DNA of 64,000 bases from Desulfofustis sp964433645 (GTDB taxonomy: Bacteria > Desulfobacterota > Desulfobulbia > Desulfobulbales > Desulfocapsaceae). Below are positions 36,357-44,243 of the stretch, in pieces (the first letter of the stretch is position 1; the number at the start of each line of letters is the position of its first letter). The position numbers were made by a program, and so were the translations under genes. The stretch is taken from contig CAYSSK010000004.1 of NCBI GenBank assembly GCA_964433645.1, positions 1 through 64,000 of the forward strand, written 5' to 3'. Below the pieces are notes generated by a model, which was given only the letters and a program-made list of their open reading frames with translations, did not search any database and was not told where the DNA came from.

Positions 36357-37676
36357 TCAAATTTTGCGTTTGTCGATAACGCGCTGCGCCTTGCCTTCGC
36401 TGCGCTGGATCGCTCGCGGGTTAACAAGCTTAACGCGGCAGGTGACGCCGAGAATGTCTTTGATATCATGGGTGATCTGCCCGGTCAGTCGTTCGAGCTG
36501 CTTGATCTCGTCGCTGAATACCTGGTCGCTGATCTCGACCTCGACGGTCATCGTATCCATCGACCCGTCCCGCTCGACAATGATCTGATAGTGCGGTTCG
36601 ACCCCGTCGATACCGATCAGCACGTGCTCGACCTGGGACGGAAAGACATTGACGCCGCGGATGATCAACATATCGTCGGTGCGGCCGGTGACCTTGCCCA
36701 TCCGTACCAGGGTCCGCCCGCATTCGCAGGTGTCGTAGCAGAGGCTGGAGATATCCTTGGTCCGGTAACGGATCACCGGAAAAGCCTGCTTGGTCAGCGT
36801 GGTGAAGACCAGCTCACCCTGCTCGCCGGGCGGCAGGACCTCTCCGGTGGCCGGGTCGATGATCTCCGGCAGAAAATGGTCCTCGAAGATATGCATCCCC
36901 TTGGTGGTCCGCAGACATTCCATGGCCACGCCGGGACCGATCACCTCGGAGAGGCCGTAGATGTCGACCGCCCGCAGATTGAGCTTGCGCTCCACTTCCT
37001 CGCGCATGTTCTCGCTCCACGGCTCGGCGCCGAAGATACCGACGCGCAGCGCCAGGTCCTGTGGATCGATACCCATTTCCTCCATGGTCTCAGCCAGATT
37101 CAGCGCATACGACGGGGTCGACAGCAGGACCGTCGAGCCGAAATCCTTCATGATGGTAATCTGCCGCTTGGTGTTGCCGCCGGAGACCGGGATGACCGTT
37201 GCGCCAAGCTTTTCCGCGCCGTAATGGGCGCCGAGACCGCCGGTGAACAGGCCGTAGCCGTAGGCGTTGTGCACCATGTCGCCGCTGCTCGTGCCGGCAC
37301 AGGCCAGGGCTCGGGCCATCAGGTTGGCCCAGGTGTCGATATCTTTTTTGGTGTAGCCGACCACGGTGGGTTTGCCGGTGGTGCCCGACGAGGCATGGAC
37401 CCGGACCACCTCGTCAAGCGGCACCGTGAACATCCCGAACGGGTAGTTGTCCCGCAGATCCTCTTTCAAGGTAAACGGCAGGTTGGCCAGATCGGCCAAA
37501 CTGCGAATATCCTCCGGCTTGACGCCGGCCGCGTCCATTTTCCGGCGATACGGCTCCACCGTCCGATACACCCGCTCGATGAGATGCTGCAGGCGCCGCA
37601 GCTGAATCGACTCCAGGCCGGCCCGCGGCAGGGTTTCCATCTCCGCTTCCCAATATGTCGTCGCGTTGCTTGCCAT
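36357..37676 (-). CDS. paaK: Phenylacetate-CoA ligase-type aryl-CoA ligase (copy 2)
   Basis: I use ATG 37676, preceded by AGAGGAGCGG (439 residues); the frame reaches 37694 but that part overlaps iorB. AMP-binding P-loop VHASSGTTGKPTVVGYTKKD near 90, GIFGAEPWSENMREEV, VDIYGLSEVIGPGVAMEC and YRTKDISSLCYDTCECGRT are present, with the catalytic Lys in QRSEGKAQRVIDKRKI. It keeps the cysteine-rich CECGR segment that copy 1 also has (CPCGRT). Direct adjacency to iorBA suggests it activates aryl acids such as phenylacetate or indoleacetate produced from aromatic amino acids, or works in reverse to conserve ATP. Confidence 0.93.
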   Translation of the reverse strand: MASNATTYWEAEMETLPRAGLESIQLRRLQHLIERVYRTVEPYRRKMDAAGVKPEDIRSLADLANLPFTLKEDLRDNYPFGMFTVPLDEVVRVHASSGTTGKPTVVGYTKKDIDTWANLMARALACAGTSSGDMVHNAYGYGLFTGGLGAHYGAEKLGATVIPVSGGNTKRQITIMKDFGSTVLLSTPSYALNLAETMEEMGIDPQDLALRVGIFGAEPWSENMREEVERKLNLRAVDIYGLSEVIGPGVAMECLRTTKGMHIFEDHFLPEIIDPATGEVLPPGEQGELVFTTLTKQAFPVIRYRTKDISSLCYDTCECGRTLVRMGKVTGRTDDMLIIRGVNVFPSQVEHVLIGIDGVEPHYQIIVERDGSMDTMTVEVEISDQVFSDEIKQLERLTGQITHDIKDILGVTCRVKLVNPRAIQRSEGKAQRVIDKRKI

Positions 37677-37690
37677 ACCCGCTCCTCTGC

Positions 37691-38284
37691 TCACGACTCT
37701 TGCCGGCGTCCAGCCTGCCGGCCGGCCGCGAAGGCCTGCATGTTTTCGGCGCGAAACCGCTCCGGTACCCGACTCTCGATAATATCTCGAAACTTCTGCT
37801 CGTCAACCGGCAGATGCACCGACAGGGCGCCGACCAGGGCTACGTTGGCGGTGCGCACTTCGCCGGCCTCACGGGCGATGGTAAAGGCATCGACGGCGAT
37901 GACCTCGATATCGCGGGACCGCAGTTCGTCAAGCACGTTCTCCGGATAAAGCGCCTGCCCGGTAGCCACCGACGGTGGCAGGATCTGCTGGGTGTTGACG
38001 ATTACCGTGCTGCCCCGATGGAGATATGGCAGGTAGCGCACCGCTTCCATCATTTCAAAGGCCATCTGAATGTCGGCACGGCCGGGATCGATCAGCGGCG
38101 AATAAACCTTGGTCCCGTAACGCAGCTGCGCCGTTACCGAACCGCCGCGCTGGGCCATGCCGTGCACCTCGCTTTTTTTCACGTCAAAACCGACTGCCAG
38201 CAACGCTTGGGCGGTGATTTCACTGGCCAGCAGGATGCCCTGACCGCCCACCCCGGAAAAAAGGATGTTTTTGTTATCGCTCAT
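37691..38284 (-). CDS. iorB: Indolepyruvate ferredoxin oxidoreductase, beta subunit
   Basis: 197 residues of the gamma-type 2-oxoacid oxidoreductase domain: NILFSGVGGQGILLASEITAQALLAVGFDVKKSEVHGMAQRGGSVTAQLRYG is the standard opening with the GVGGQG CoA-binding loop and the HGMAQRGG motif. With IorA it oxidises aryl pyruvates (indole-, phenyl-, hydroxyphenylpyruvate) to aryl-acetyl-CoA, CO2 and reduced ferredoxin. Its stop lies 14 bp before the ligase start; its start shares one base with the iorA stop. Confidence 0.95.
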   Translation of the reverse strand: MSDNKNILFSGVGGQGILLASEITAQALLAVGFDVKKSEVHGMAQRGGSVTAQLRYGTKVYSPLIDPGRADIQMAFEMMEAVRYLPYLHRGSTVIVNTQQILPPSVATGQALYPENVLDELRSRDIEVIAVDAFTIAREAGEVRTANVALVGALSVHLPVDEQKFRDIIESRVPERFRAENMQAFAAGRQAGRRQES

Positions 38285-40110
38285 TATTTCGCTTCCCCTC
38301 TGGTAATGGCGTTGAATTTACACAGGGAGGCACACTGACCGCAATCATTGCACAATACCTCGTCGATCTGCGAATACCCTTTCTGGCTCTTCTTGTATCC
38401 CCTCGCCTCGGCCTCGCCCTCGCCAAACGGAGTCCAGCTGATCGCCGGACATCCGAGCCGGATGCAGGACGTACAACCAACACAATTATCGATATTGGTG
38501 TAGTAGCCGACCGGCGTGCGCAGCTTCAGCTCCGGCAGCAAGACACAGGGCGCCCGGGCGATGATCACCGACATCTCATCGCGCTCGACCTCCTCTTTGA
38601 TGATCTTACGACACTCCGGAACTTCGTGCGGGTTGACCACCCGGACATGTTTTACGCCGATGGCCCGGCACAGCGCTTCGAGATCGAGCGACCGGGCCGG
38701 CTCGCCTTTGATCGACGTACCCGATGACGGGTTGGGCTGCTGGCCGGTCATCGCGGTGATGCGGTTGTCGAGAATGATCAACGTTGCGGCGGAACCGTTA
38801 TAGACCGAGTTGATCAAGCCGGTGATGCCGGAATGAACAAAAGTCGAATCCCCGATTACCGACACCACCTTGTCATGCGCCCCGTCACCGATGGCCTTGA
38901 CCATACCGTGCGCCATCGGGATCGATGCACCCATGCAGACCGTTGCATCCAGCGCGTTGAGCGGCGGCAGAAAACCGAGGGTATAGCAGCCGATATCACC
39001 GGAGACGAAGATCTTCAGGCGCGACAAGTTGAAAAAGATACCGCGGTGCGGGCAGCCGGGGCACATGTTCGGCGGCCGCGGCGGCAGCTCTACCGGCTCA
39101 AACAACTCGGCGGTGTCTCGCTCGGGGTCGATGGCCCGGCGGACGATGGCCGTGTTCAACTCGCCGATGGCCGGGATCAGGTCCTTGCCGTGGCAGGCGA
39201 TGCCCATGGCCTTGATCTGCGTCTCAAGAAACGGATCGAGTTCCTCGACCACATAGAGCGTCTCCACCGACGCGGCAAAATCCCTGATCTTTTGTTCGGG
39301 CAGCGGCCAGCACATACCGAGTTTGAGCACGGCGGCCTCGGGAAAGGCACCCTTGACGTAGAGATAGGAAACCCCCGAGGTAATGAAGCCGCGACTGCGG
39401 TCTCCTTCCTCGACCCGGTTGTCGGGGTCGCTCTCGGCCGGCTCCCGGCACCGTGTCATCCGCTCTTCGACATAGAGCCGGCGCTTGCGGGCCATGGCCG
39501 GCAGCATCACGAATTTTTCCGGATGTTTCTCGATTCCGGGCTCAACCGGCGCCTCCCACCGCTCGCCGGGGCCGGCGACAACACCTTTGACATGGGCGAT
39601 CCTGGTGGTGATCCGCAGCAGGACCGGGGTGTCGAGTTGCTCGCTCAAGGCGAAGGCCCGCGCCATGAAATCGCGGGACTCGGCCGGATCGCTCGGTTCG
39701 AGCATCGGCAACTTGGCGGCCAATGCGTAATTGCGGTTATCCTGCTCGTTTTGCGAGGAATGCATGTCCGGATCGTCGGCGGTCAGAATCACCAGACCGC
39801 CCCGACCGCCGGTATAGGCCGCGGTGAACAGCGGATCGGCGGCGACGTTGACCCCGACATGCTTCATGGTCGCCAGGGCTCGTCCCCCGGCGAACGAAGC
39901 GCCGATCGCCACCTCGAGGGCCACCTTTTCGTTCGGCGCCCATTCCGTATACACCCCGTCGTAGCCGGAGAGGTGTTCCATGATTTCCGTCGACGGCGTG
40001 CCGGGATACCCGGAGGCGACCCGCACACCCGCTTCCCAGGCGCCGAGGGCTATCGCCTCGTTTCCCGACAGCCACATCGTTATATCTGCGTTACGCTGAG
40101 TCATGAGCAC
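38284..40110 (-). CDS. iorA: Indolepyruvate ferredoxin oxidoreductase, alpha subunit
   Basis: 608 residues. N-terminal pyrimidine-binding half (LSGNEAIALGAWEAGVRVASGYPGTPSTEIMEHL), TPP-binding half with CPGCPHRGIFF, GDIGCYTLGFLPP and VSVIGDSTFVHSGITGLINSVYNGS, and a C-terminal ferredoxin domain with CVGCTSCIRLGCP and CNDCGQCASLCK carrying two [4Fe-4S] clusters. The start is a GTG at 40110 or ATG at 40104; AAGGAG lies about 12-18 bases upstream. It opens the long operon and is divergent from the CBS-ACT gene. Substrates are 2-oxo acids from transamination of aromatic amino acids. Confidence 0.96.
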   Translation of the reverse strand: MLMTQRNADITMWLSGNEAIALGAWEAGVRVASGYPGTPSTEIMEHLSGYDGVYTEWAPNEKVALEVAIGASFAGGRALATMKHVGVNVAADPLFTAAYTGGRGGLVILTADDPDMHSSQNEQDNRNYALAAKLPMLEPSDPAESRDFMARAFALSEQLDTPVLLRITTRIAHVKGVVAGPGERWEAPVEPGIEKHPEKFVMLPAMARKRRLYVEERMTRCREPAESDPDNRVEEGDRSRGFITSGVSYLYVKGAFPEAAVLKLGMCWPLPEQKIRDFAASVETLYVVEELDPFLETQIKAMGIACHGKDLIPAIGELNTAIVRRAIDPERDTAELFEPVELPPRPPNMCPGCPHRGIFFNLSRLKIFVSGDIGCYTLGFLPPLNALDATVCMGASIPMAHGMVKAIGDGAHDKVVSVIGDSTFVHSGITGLINSVYNGSAATLIILDNRITAMTGQQPNPSSGTSIKGEPARSLDLEALCRAIGVKHVRVVNPHEVPECRKIIKEEVERDEMSVIIARAPCVLLPELKLRTPVGYYTNIDNCVGCTSCIRLGCPAISWTPFGEGEAEARGYKKSQKGYSQIDEVLCNDCGQCASLCKFNAITRGEAK

Positions 40111-40399
40111 CGACTTGTTCCACTCCTTTATTGCCGTGATTGATGAGATATCGACCCGATGCGGGCCGGTTCTTGGGATGACCTAGGAAACTACTCTGAA
40201 ATCAGGATTTCCGGCAAGTTTTTTTTGCCGCGCAGCACGCGCCCGGCACCACTGCCCGCCCCGGCAAAATATCTTCATGCAGCGTGCTTCACCCCCTGTC
40301 AAAGCAGTTTTCTTTCCCGCGGCGATACCGTATAATGGAGCTGCAATCGCCCCGTATCGCCCCGGTGCGACCCCGCTTGCGATCAACCAGGAGGATGAC
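40111..40399. promoter_or_regulatory. Divergent intergenic region of iorA and the CBS-ACT gene
   Basis: About 290 bp. It must hold both promoters. Visible structure: an inverted repeat GAAATC-AG-GATTTC at 40199-40212 and a CGGCAA...TTGCCG hairpin around 40211-40228. AGGAGG at 40389-40394 serves the CBS-ACT gene. No confident -10/-35 or -24/-12 element was found for iorA. Confidence 0.4.
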
Positions 40400-41077
40400 A
40401 TGTATATCGGCCGGATCATGCGTACCGATCTGATTACCGTCTCGCCCGAAGCGACCCTCGTTCAGGCGCGAAAACTGATCGAGGAGAAAAAGATCGACCA
40501 CCTGCTGGTGGTCAACGACAAGGGCAAACTGGTCGGCTTGCTGTCCGACCGCGACCTCAGGCAACACTGGGCATCACCGGCAATCTCTCTGAGCGCTCAC
40601 GAACTGGGATACCTGCTCGACAAGATCCTGGTCAAGATGATCATGATCAAGACCATCGTCACCGTAACCCCGGAAACGACTATCGAGCGGGCCGCCCTGA
40701 TCATGCAGAGCAACAATATCAATTCTCTGCCGGTCATGGACAAGGGCGAGCTGGTCGGCATCATCACCAGCACCGACGTGATGCACGTCCTGCTCGAGGC
40801 CATCGGCATGAACGAGGAGTCGGTGCGCATCAGCGTCCTGGTCGAAGACCGCATCGGCACCATTGCCGAGGTCAGTGCCATTCTGCGGGATCTCGACATC
40901 AACATCCAGAGCCTGGTGACCTGGCCGTTGCGCAACCATCCGGGAATTCACCAGATGATCATCAGGCTTCCCGGTGATGACGGCGCCCGCGCGGTGGCCG
41001 CCTTGAATCGCAATCGTTATAAAGTAATGACCCACTATATCAAGGACATGACCCCCTACCTCCCCAAACCCTCCTGA
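40400..41077 (+). CDS. CBS-pair and ACT-domain protein
   Basis: ATG 40400 follows AGGAGG by five bases; 225 residues. Two CBS motifs (MYIGRIMRTDLITVSPEATLVQARKLIEEKKIDHLLVVNDKGKLVGLLSDRDLR, then MIMIKTIVTVTPETTIERAALIMQSNNINSLPVMDKGELVGIITSTDVMHVLL) precede an ACT domain (VRISVLVEDRIGTIAEVSAILRDLDINIQSLVTWP). CBS pairs bind adenine nucleotides and ACT domains bind amino acids, so it looks like a combined energy and amino acid sensor with no enzyme domain. Divergent placement next to iorA suggests it reports on the amino acid degradation pathway. Confidence 0.85.
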   Translation: MYIGRIMRTDLITVSPEATLVQARKLIEEKKIDHLLVVNDKGKLVGLLSDRDLRQHWASPAISLSAHELGYLLDKILVKMIMIKTIVTVTPETTIERAALIMQSNNINSLPVMDKGELVGIITSTDVMHVLLEAIGMNEESVRISVLVEDRIGTIAEVSAILRDLDINIQSLVTWPLRNHPGIHQMIIRLPGDDGARAVAALNRNRYKVMTHYIKDMTPYLPKPS

Positions 41078-41240
41078 TCTTCTCCCCACCCGGGCAGCAT
41101 CCCCGCCCGGCGGTCGGACCTGCCCGCCCGGACCTCATGGATGCTCTGTCCACGCCGACCGGTACCTCGGCAACGCTGTACCGGTGTGGCGCAGCACGGT
41201 AATGTCGCTCGCCACAAATCAACAAAATATGTTCCCTGCC

Positions 41241-41254
41241 GGTGCGAAAGTTGC
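41241..41254 (+). promoter_or_regulatory. Possible sigma-54 (-24/-12) promoter
   Basis: GGTGCGAAAGTTGC: GG at 41241-41242 and GC at 41253-41254 with N10 between, followed by AT. It fits the GG-N10-GC rule and has a good TTGCAT -12 box. It lies 134 bp before the histidine kinase gene but upstream of, not downstream of, the two palindromes described next, so enhancer geometry is unusual. Confidence 0.4.
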
Positions 41255-41289
41255 ATAAAAAGGGCAGAAAGGGGAACCGATATCCGCCT

Positions 41290-41355
41290 GCCACAATTGT
41301 GTGGTATACTAGGCAAGCACCCCTATCACAACAGGGCATGCCACGGTTTCGTGGC
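41290..41355. promoter_or_regulatory. Two palindromic operator-like sites upstream of the histidine kinase
   Basis: GCCACAATTGTGTGGT (41290-41305) and GCCACGGTTTCGTGGC (41340-41355) share the plan GCCAC(A/G)-N4-(T/C)GTGG(C/T); centres are 50 bp apart. The same 16-bp plan recurs at 46.1 kb and 52.05 kb. The second site is 33 bp before the kinase ATG. I infer binding by the sigma-54 response regulator, here possibly for autoregulation. Confidence 0.6.
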
Positions 41356-41387
41356 TGAAACAGACCGGCACAGGGGGAATACCGACG

Positions 41388-43433
41388 ATGTCCCCGGCAA
41401 GGATACAGCGGGCTGCTCACGGCAACCAGGTTATGATGCGCCGCACCAAGGTGCTGCGGGCCATCAACCGTTTGAGCAACACCGATCTGACCAATCTGAG
41501 CCGCAGCGAAATATTGACCCGCTGCGGCGAGATCATGCTGCTCAACAGCGAGTTCTGCGGCGGCTGGGTCGGACGATACGATGCCGAGGAAAAACAATTG
41601 GTGCCGCTCGTCTTCTTTCTGCCGCTGCTGCGACCGGACGGCAGCAGGGAGTTGTTCCGCAAACAGGTGCTGCTCGAAGAACCGATCGTTGCGCCGGCCC
41701 GGCAAGCCATCGAAAAACGCCGGCGGATCATCCTCAAAAACATCGATCCGCCGCTGCATATTCCGCTGCTGCCCGGTGAAATCTCGTTTCACTCGGCCGG
41801 TTGCTGGCCGCTGGCCCACCTCGATCAGGTGTATGGGACCATTACCGTCTATTCATCCGAGCACAACGGCTTCCCGAAATCGGAACTCGATTTCCTCGAC
41901 GGCACCGTCATCGATCTGTCCCTGGCCCTCTACGCCCACAATGTTTCCCTGCTGCTCCAGTACGAGCGTGATTTCAGCACCGAGATCATCGATTCCATCC
42001 AGGCCTTGATGGTCTCGGTCACGCCCTGCGGCAAGATCCTGCGATTTAATACCGAAGCCGAGAGAATCAGCGGCTATCGCCAGCAGGAGGTGCTCGACCG
42101 CTACTGGGTCGACGTGCTTCTGTCTCCGGAAACCCGGATTCATTATCAAAATCTGTTTTCCGAGCTGCTGAAAAGCGACCGCCGCAATCTCAGTTTTCGG
42201 GCGCCGCTGCTGACCAGGGACGGAACCCTGCGCACCATCGACTGGCACAGTTCGATCAAACCCGACATCGACCGGGGGACCGTCGGCATGGTCCTCTTCG
42301 GCCTGGATATCACCGACCGGCTGGCGGCCGACCGCCTCTACGACAGTACCGTCGCCAAGTGGAAAAACATTTTTACCACCATTCAGGACCCGGCTCTGAT
42401 CGTCAGCCGCGACGGCGTCATTCTCGACGCCAACCATGCCACCTTGTCCGCCTCCCGCAAGAGCCGCGAAGAGGTTATCGGCCAATCGGTCTGCGTTATC
42501 CTGCACGGCGGCCGCACACGCGAAAGCGTCTGCCCGCTGGAGACAATTGTTAAAAGCGGCAAGAGCCGCATTCTGCATACCGAACTCAACGGCCTGCACG
42601 GCGACTATCTGCTCACCATCAGTCCGTGCCCGAACACCTCGGTCAACGAAAAGATGACCCTGCTCGTCGCCCGCGACATGACCGAGGAAGAGCGCCATAA
42701 GGCAGAGGCGATCAGGGCGGCGCAACTCGCCTCCCTTGGCGAACTGGCCGCCGGCGTCGCCCACGAAATCAACAACCCGATCAACGGCATCCTCAACTAT
42801 GCCCAGATGCTGCGCGATCTCTCCCTGGATGGCCAAGGCGAACAGATAGCCGGCCGAATCATCGATCAGAGCAAACGAATCGCCGGTATCGTCAAGAATC
42901 TGCTCGATTTCTCCCGGCCAAAAGTCGAGGAGCCGGAGCCGGTCAACTGCCGGGACCTGCTGCACGACTGCATCGAGTTGGTCAAGCACCAGCTGCAAAA
43001 AGATGATATCCGCCTTGCATTCGAATTCGACATCCCGCTGCCGCTGATCTATTGCAACGCATCCCAGGTGCAGCAGGTGTTTCTCAACATCATCAGCAAC
43101 AGCAGATACGCCCTTAACCAACGATACGGCACAAAACACCAGAACAAGAAAATCATCTTCAAGGGAACGATGACTCACCATGGCCGGACGCCCTACGTCC
43201 GAACAACCATCACGGATTTCGGCTCCGGTATCGAACACCGGCTGATCGATCGGGTCCTTGAACCGTTTTTCTCAACCAAACCGGATGGCCAGGGCACCGG
43301 CCTCGGCCTGAGCATCAGCTACGGACTGATCAGGGACAACGGCGGTTATCTGCACATCAAGAGCCGCTACGGCTCGCACACGTCGATTCAGGTCGATCTG
43401 CCGGTGGTTGCCGGCGAAGGAGGAACGCTATGA
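41388..43433 (+). CDS. PAS-containing sensor histidine kinase
   Basis: 681 residues, with no obvious TM, so probably cytoplasmic. A GAF-like region (about 20-185) is followed by two PAS domains (about 205-310, and 325-430 ending in a PAC-like MTEEERHKAE), then the HisKA H-box GELAAGVAHEINNPINGILNYAQML (phospho-His near 460) and HATPase_c with N-box NIISNSRYALNQ, G1 DFGSGIEH and G2 GQGTGLGLSISYGL. CVILHGGRTRESVCPLETI in PAS2 has Cys/His residues that might sense redox or metal. The stop overlaps the next gene start. Likely partner: the sigma-54 response regulator two genes on. Confidence 0.92.
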   Translation: MSPARIQRAAHGNQVMMRRTKVLRAINRLSNTDLTNLSRSEILTRCGEIMLLNSEFCGGWVGRYDAEEKQLVPLVFFLPLLRPDGSRELFRKQVLLEEPIVAPARQAIEKRRRIILKNIDPPLHIPLLPGEISFHSAGCWPLAHLDQVYGTITVYSSEHNGFPKSELDFLDGTVIDLSLALYAHNVSLLLQYERDFSTEIIDSIQALMVSVTPCGKILRFNTEAERISGYRQQEVLDRYWVDVLLSPETRIHYQNLFSELLKSDRRNLSFRAPLLTRDGTLRTIDWHSSIKPDIDRGTVGMVLFGLDITDRLAADRLYDSTVAKWKNIFTTIQDPALIVSRDGVILDANHATLSASRKSREEVIGQSVCVILHGGRTRESVCPLETIVKSGKSRILHTELNGLHGDYLLTISPCPNTSVNEKMTLLVARDMTEEERHKAEAIRAAQLASLGELAAGVAHEINNPINGILNYAQMLRDLSLDGQGEQIAGRIIDQSKRIAGIVKNLLDFSRPKVEEPEPVNCRDLLHDCIELVKHQLQKDDIRLAFEFDIPLPLIYCNASQVQQVFLNIISNSRYALNQRYGTKHQNKKIIFKGTMTHHGRTPYVRTTITDFGSGIEHRLIDRVLEPFFSTKPDGQGTGLGLSISYGLIRDNGGYLHIKSRYGSHTSIQVDLPVVAGEGGTL

Positions 43434-44173
43434 TACGTTACCATCGAAACACCGTTCTGGTCGGGCTCGTCCTCGGCGTTTACACACTTTTACTGGTAAC
43501 CCCCGCCTACCTTGTCCGGGGAAGCGGTGATCTCCCGGAAAACACCCTGATCGGTCCCGCCGCCGCGACGATAGCCCTGTTCTGCGCGACGCTGCTCGCG
43601 CTGCTGTCGATCATCTCCTCGCTGCGCAAGCGGATCGAGACCGTCCAGGCAGAGTTGAGCCGACGGGAGGCGGAGCTCTCCGACATCCGCTTCAACCTGG
43701 AAAAGACCATCGAGAAACGCACGTTTGAAATCTCCGTGGTCAACGCCTCGCTCAACAGGGAGATTGCCGAGAGGCTGCAGGCCGAAACGCGGAGCAAGGA
43801 ATTGCAGAAACAAATGGAGTTGATTCTCAATTCGGCCGGCGAGGGTATTTTCGGCCTTGATACCGACGGCAAGCTGACTTTCGTCAATACCGCCGCCGCG
43901 CTGATGCTCGGCTGGCAGCGGAAAGAAATGATCGGCAGGAACCATCATGAACTGGTCCACCACAGCCATGCCGACGGCAGTCCGCATGATCCGGAAGAAT
44001 GTCCGATCCGCCAGGCATTTCAGGACGGCATCGTCCATTTCAGTTCCGATGACGTGTTCTGGACCAAGGACGGCACCTGTTTTCCGGTCGAATATGTCAG
44101 TACGCCGATCATCGAGCATTCGATGATCAAAGGGGCCGTGGTCGTTTTCCGCGACCAGAGCACCTTCTCTTGA
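43430..44173 (+). CDS. Membrane-anchored PAS protein lacking a kinase domain
   Basis: 247 residues. Two TM helices (about 8-28 and 43-65) enclose a short periplasmic loop; a coiled coil (about 66-125) leads to a PAS domain (LILNSAGEGIFGLDTDGKLTFVNTAAALMLGWQRKEMIG...). The insert HHELVHHSHADGSPHDPEECPIRQAF is rich in His with one Cys, the usual PAS variant seen in redox/haem-linked sensors (H-x3-DG-x3-P-x4-CP). No HisKA or effector follows. ATG overlaps the kinase stop, so the two are co-translated; it probably works as the kinase's membrane input module. Confidence 0.8.
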   Translation: MIRYHRNTVLVGLVLGVYTLLLVTPAYLVRGSGDLPENTLIGPAAATIALFCATLLALLSIISSLRKRIETVQAELSRREAELSDIRFNLEKTIEKRTFEISVVNASLNREIAERLQAETRSKELQKQMELILNSAGEGIFGLDTDGKLTFVNTAAALMLGWQRKEMIGRNHHELVHHSHADGSPHDPEECPIRQAFQDGIVHFSSDDVFWTKDGTCFPVEYVSTPIIEHSMIKGAVVVFRDQSTFS

Positions 44174-44243
44174 CCGGCAGCAAGGCCCGCTCCGCGAATT
44201 CGGCACGATCCGGCCGCCGGAAACGAGGCAAGGAGGAACAAAC

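Noticed and set aside
34102..36588. Plus-strand open frame of 828 codons opposite livH/livK/ACT
   Set aside because: Antisense shadow of GC-rich genes; composition (Gly/His/Asp/Arg runs) is that of a reversed frame and no family is recognisable.
41290..41310. Resemblance of GCCACAATTGTGTGGTATACT to a lac-type operator and -10 box
   Set aside because: Better explained by the repeated GCCACA-N4-TGTGGC dyad; no LacI-family gene nearby and no -35 box at the right spacing.
41853..43238. Minus-strand open frame of 461 codons opposite the kinase
   Set aside because: Shadow frame; the plus strand has H, N, G1 and G2 boxes in order.
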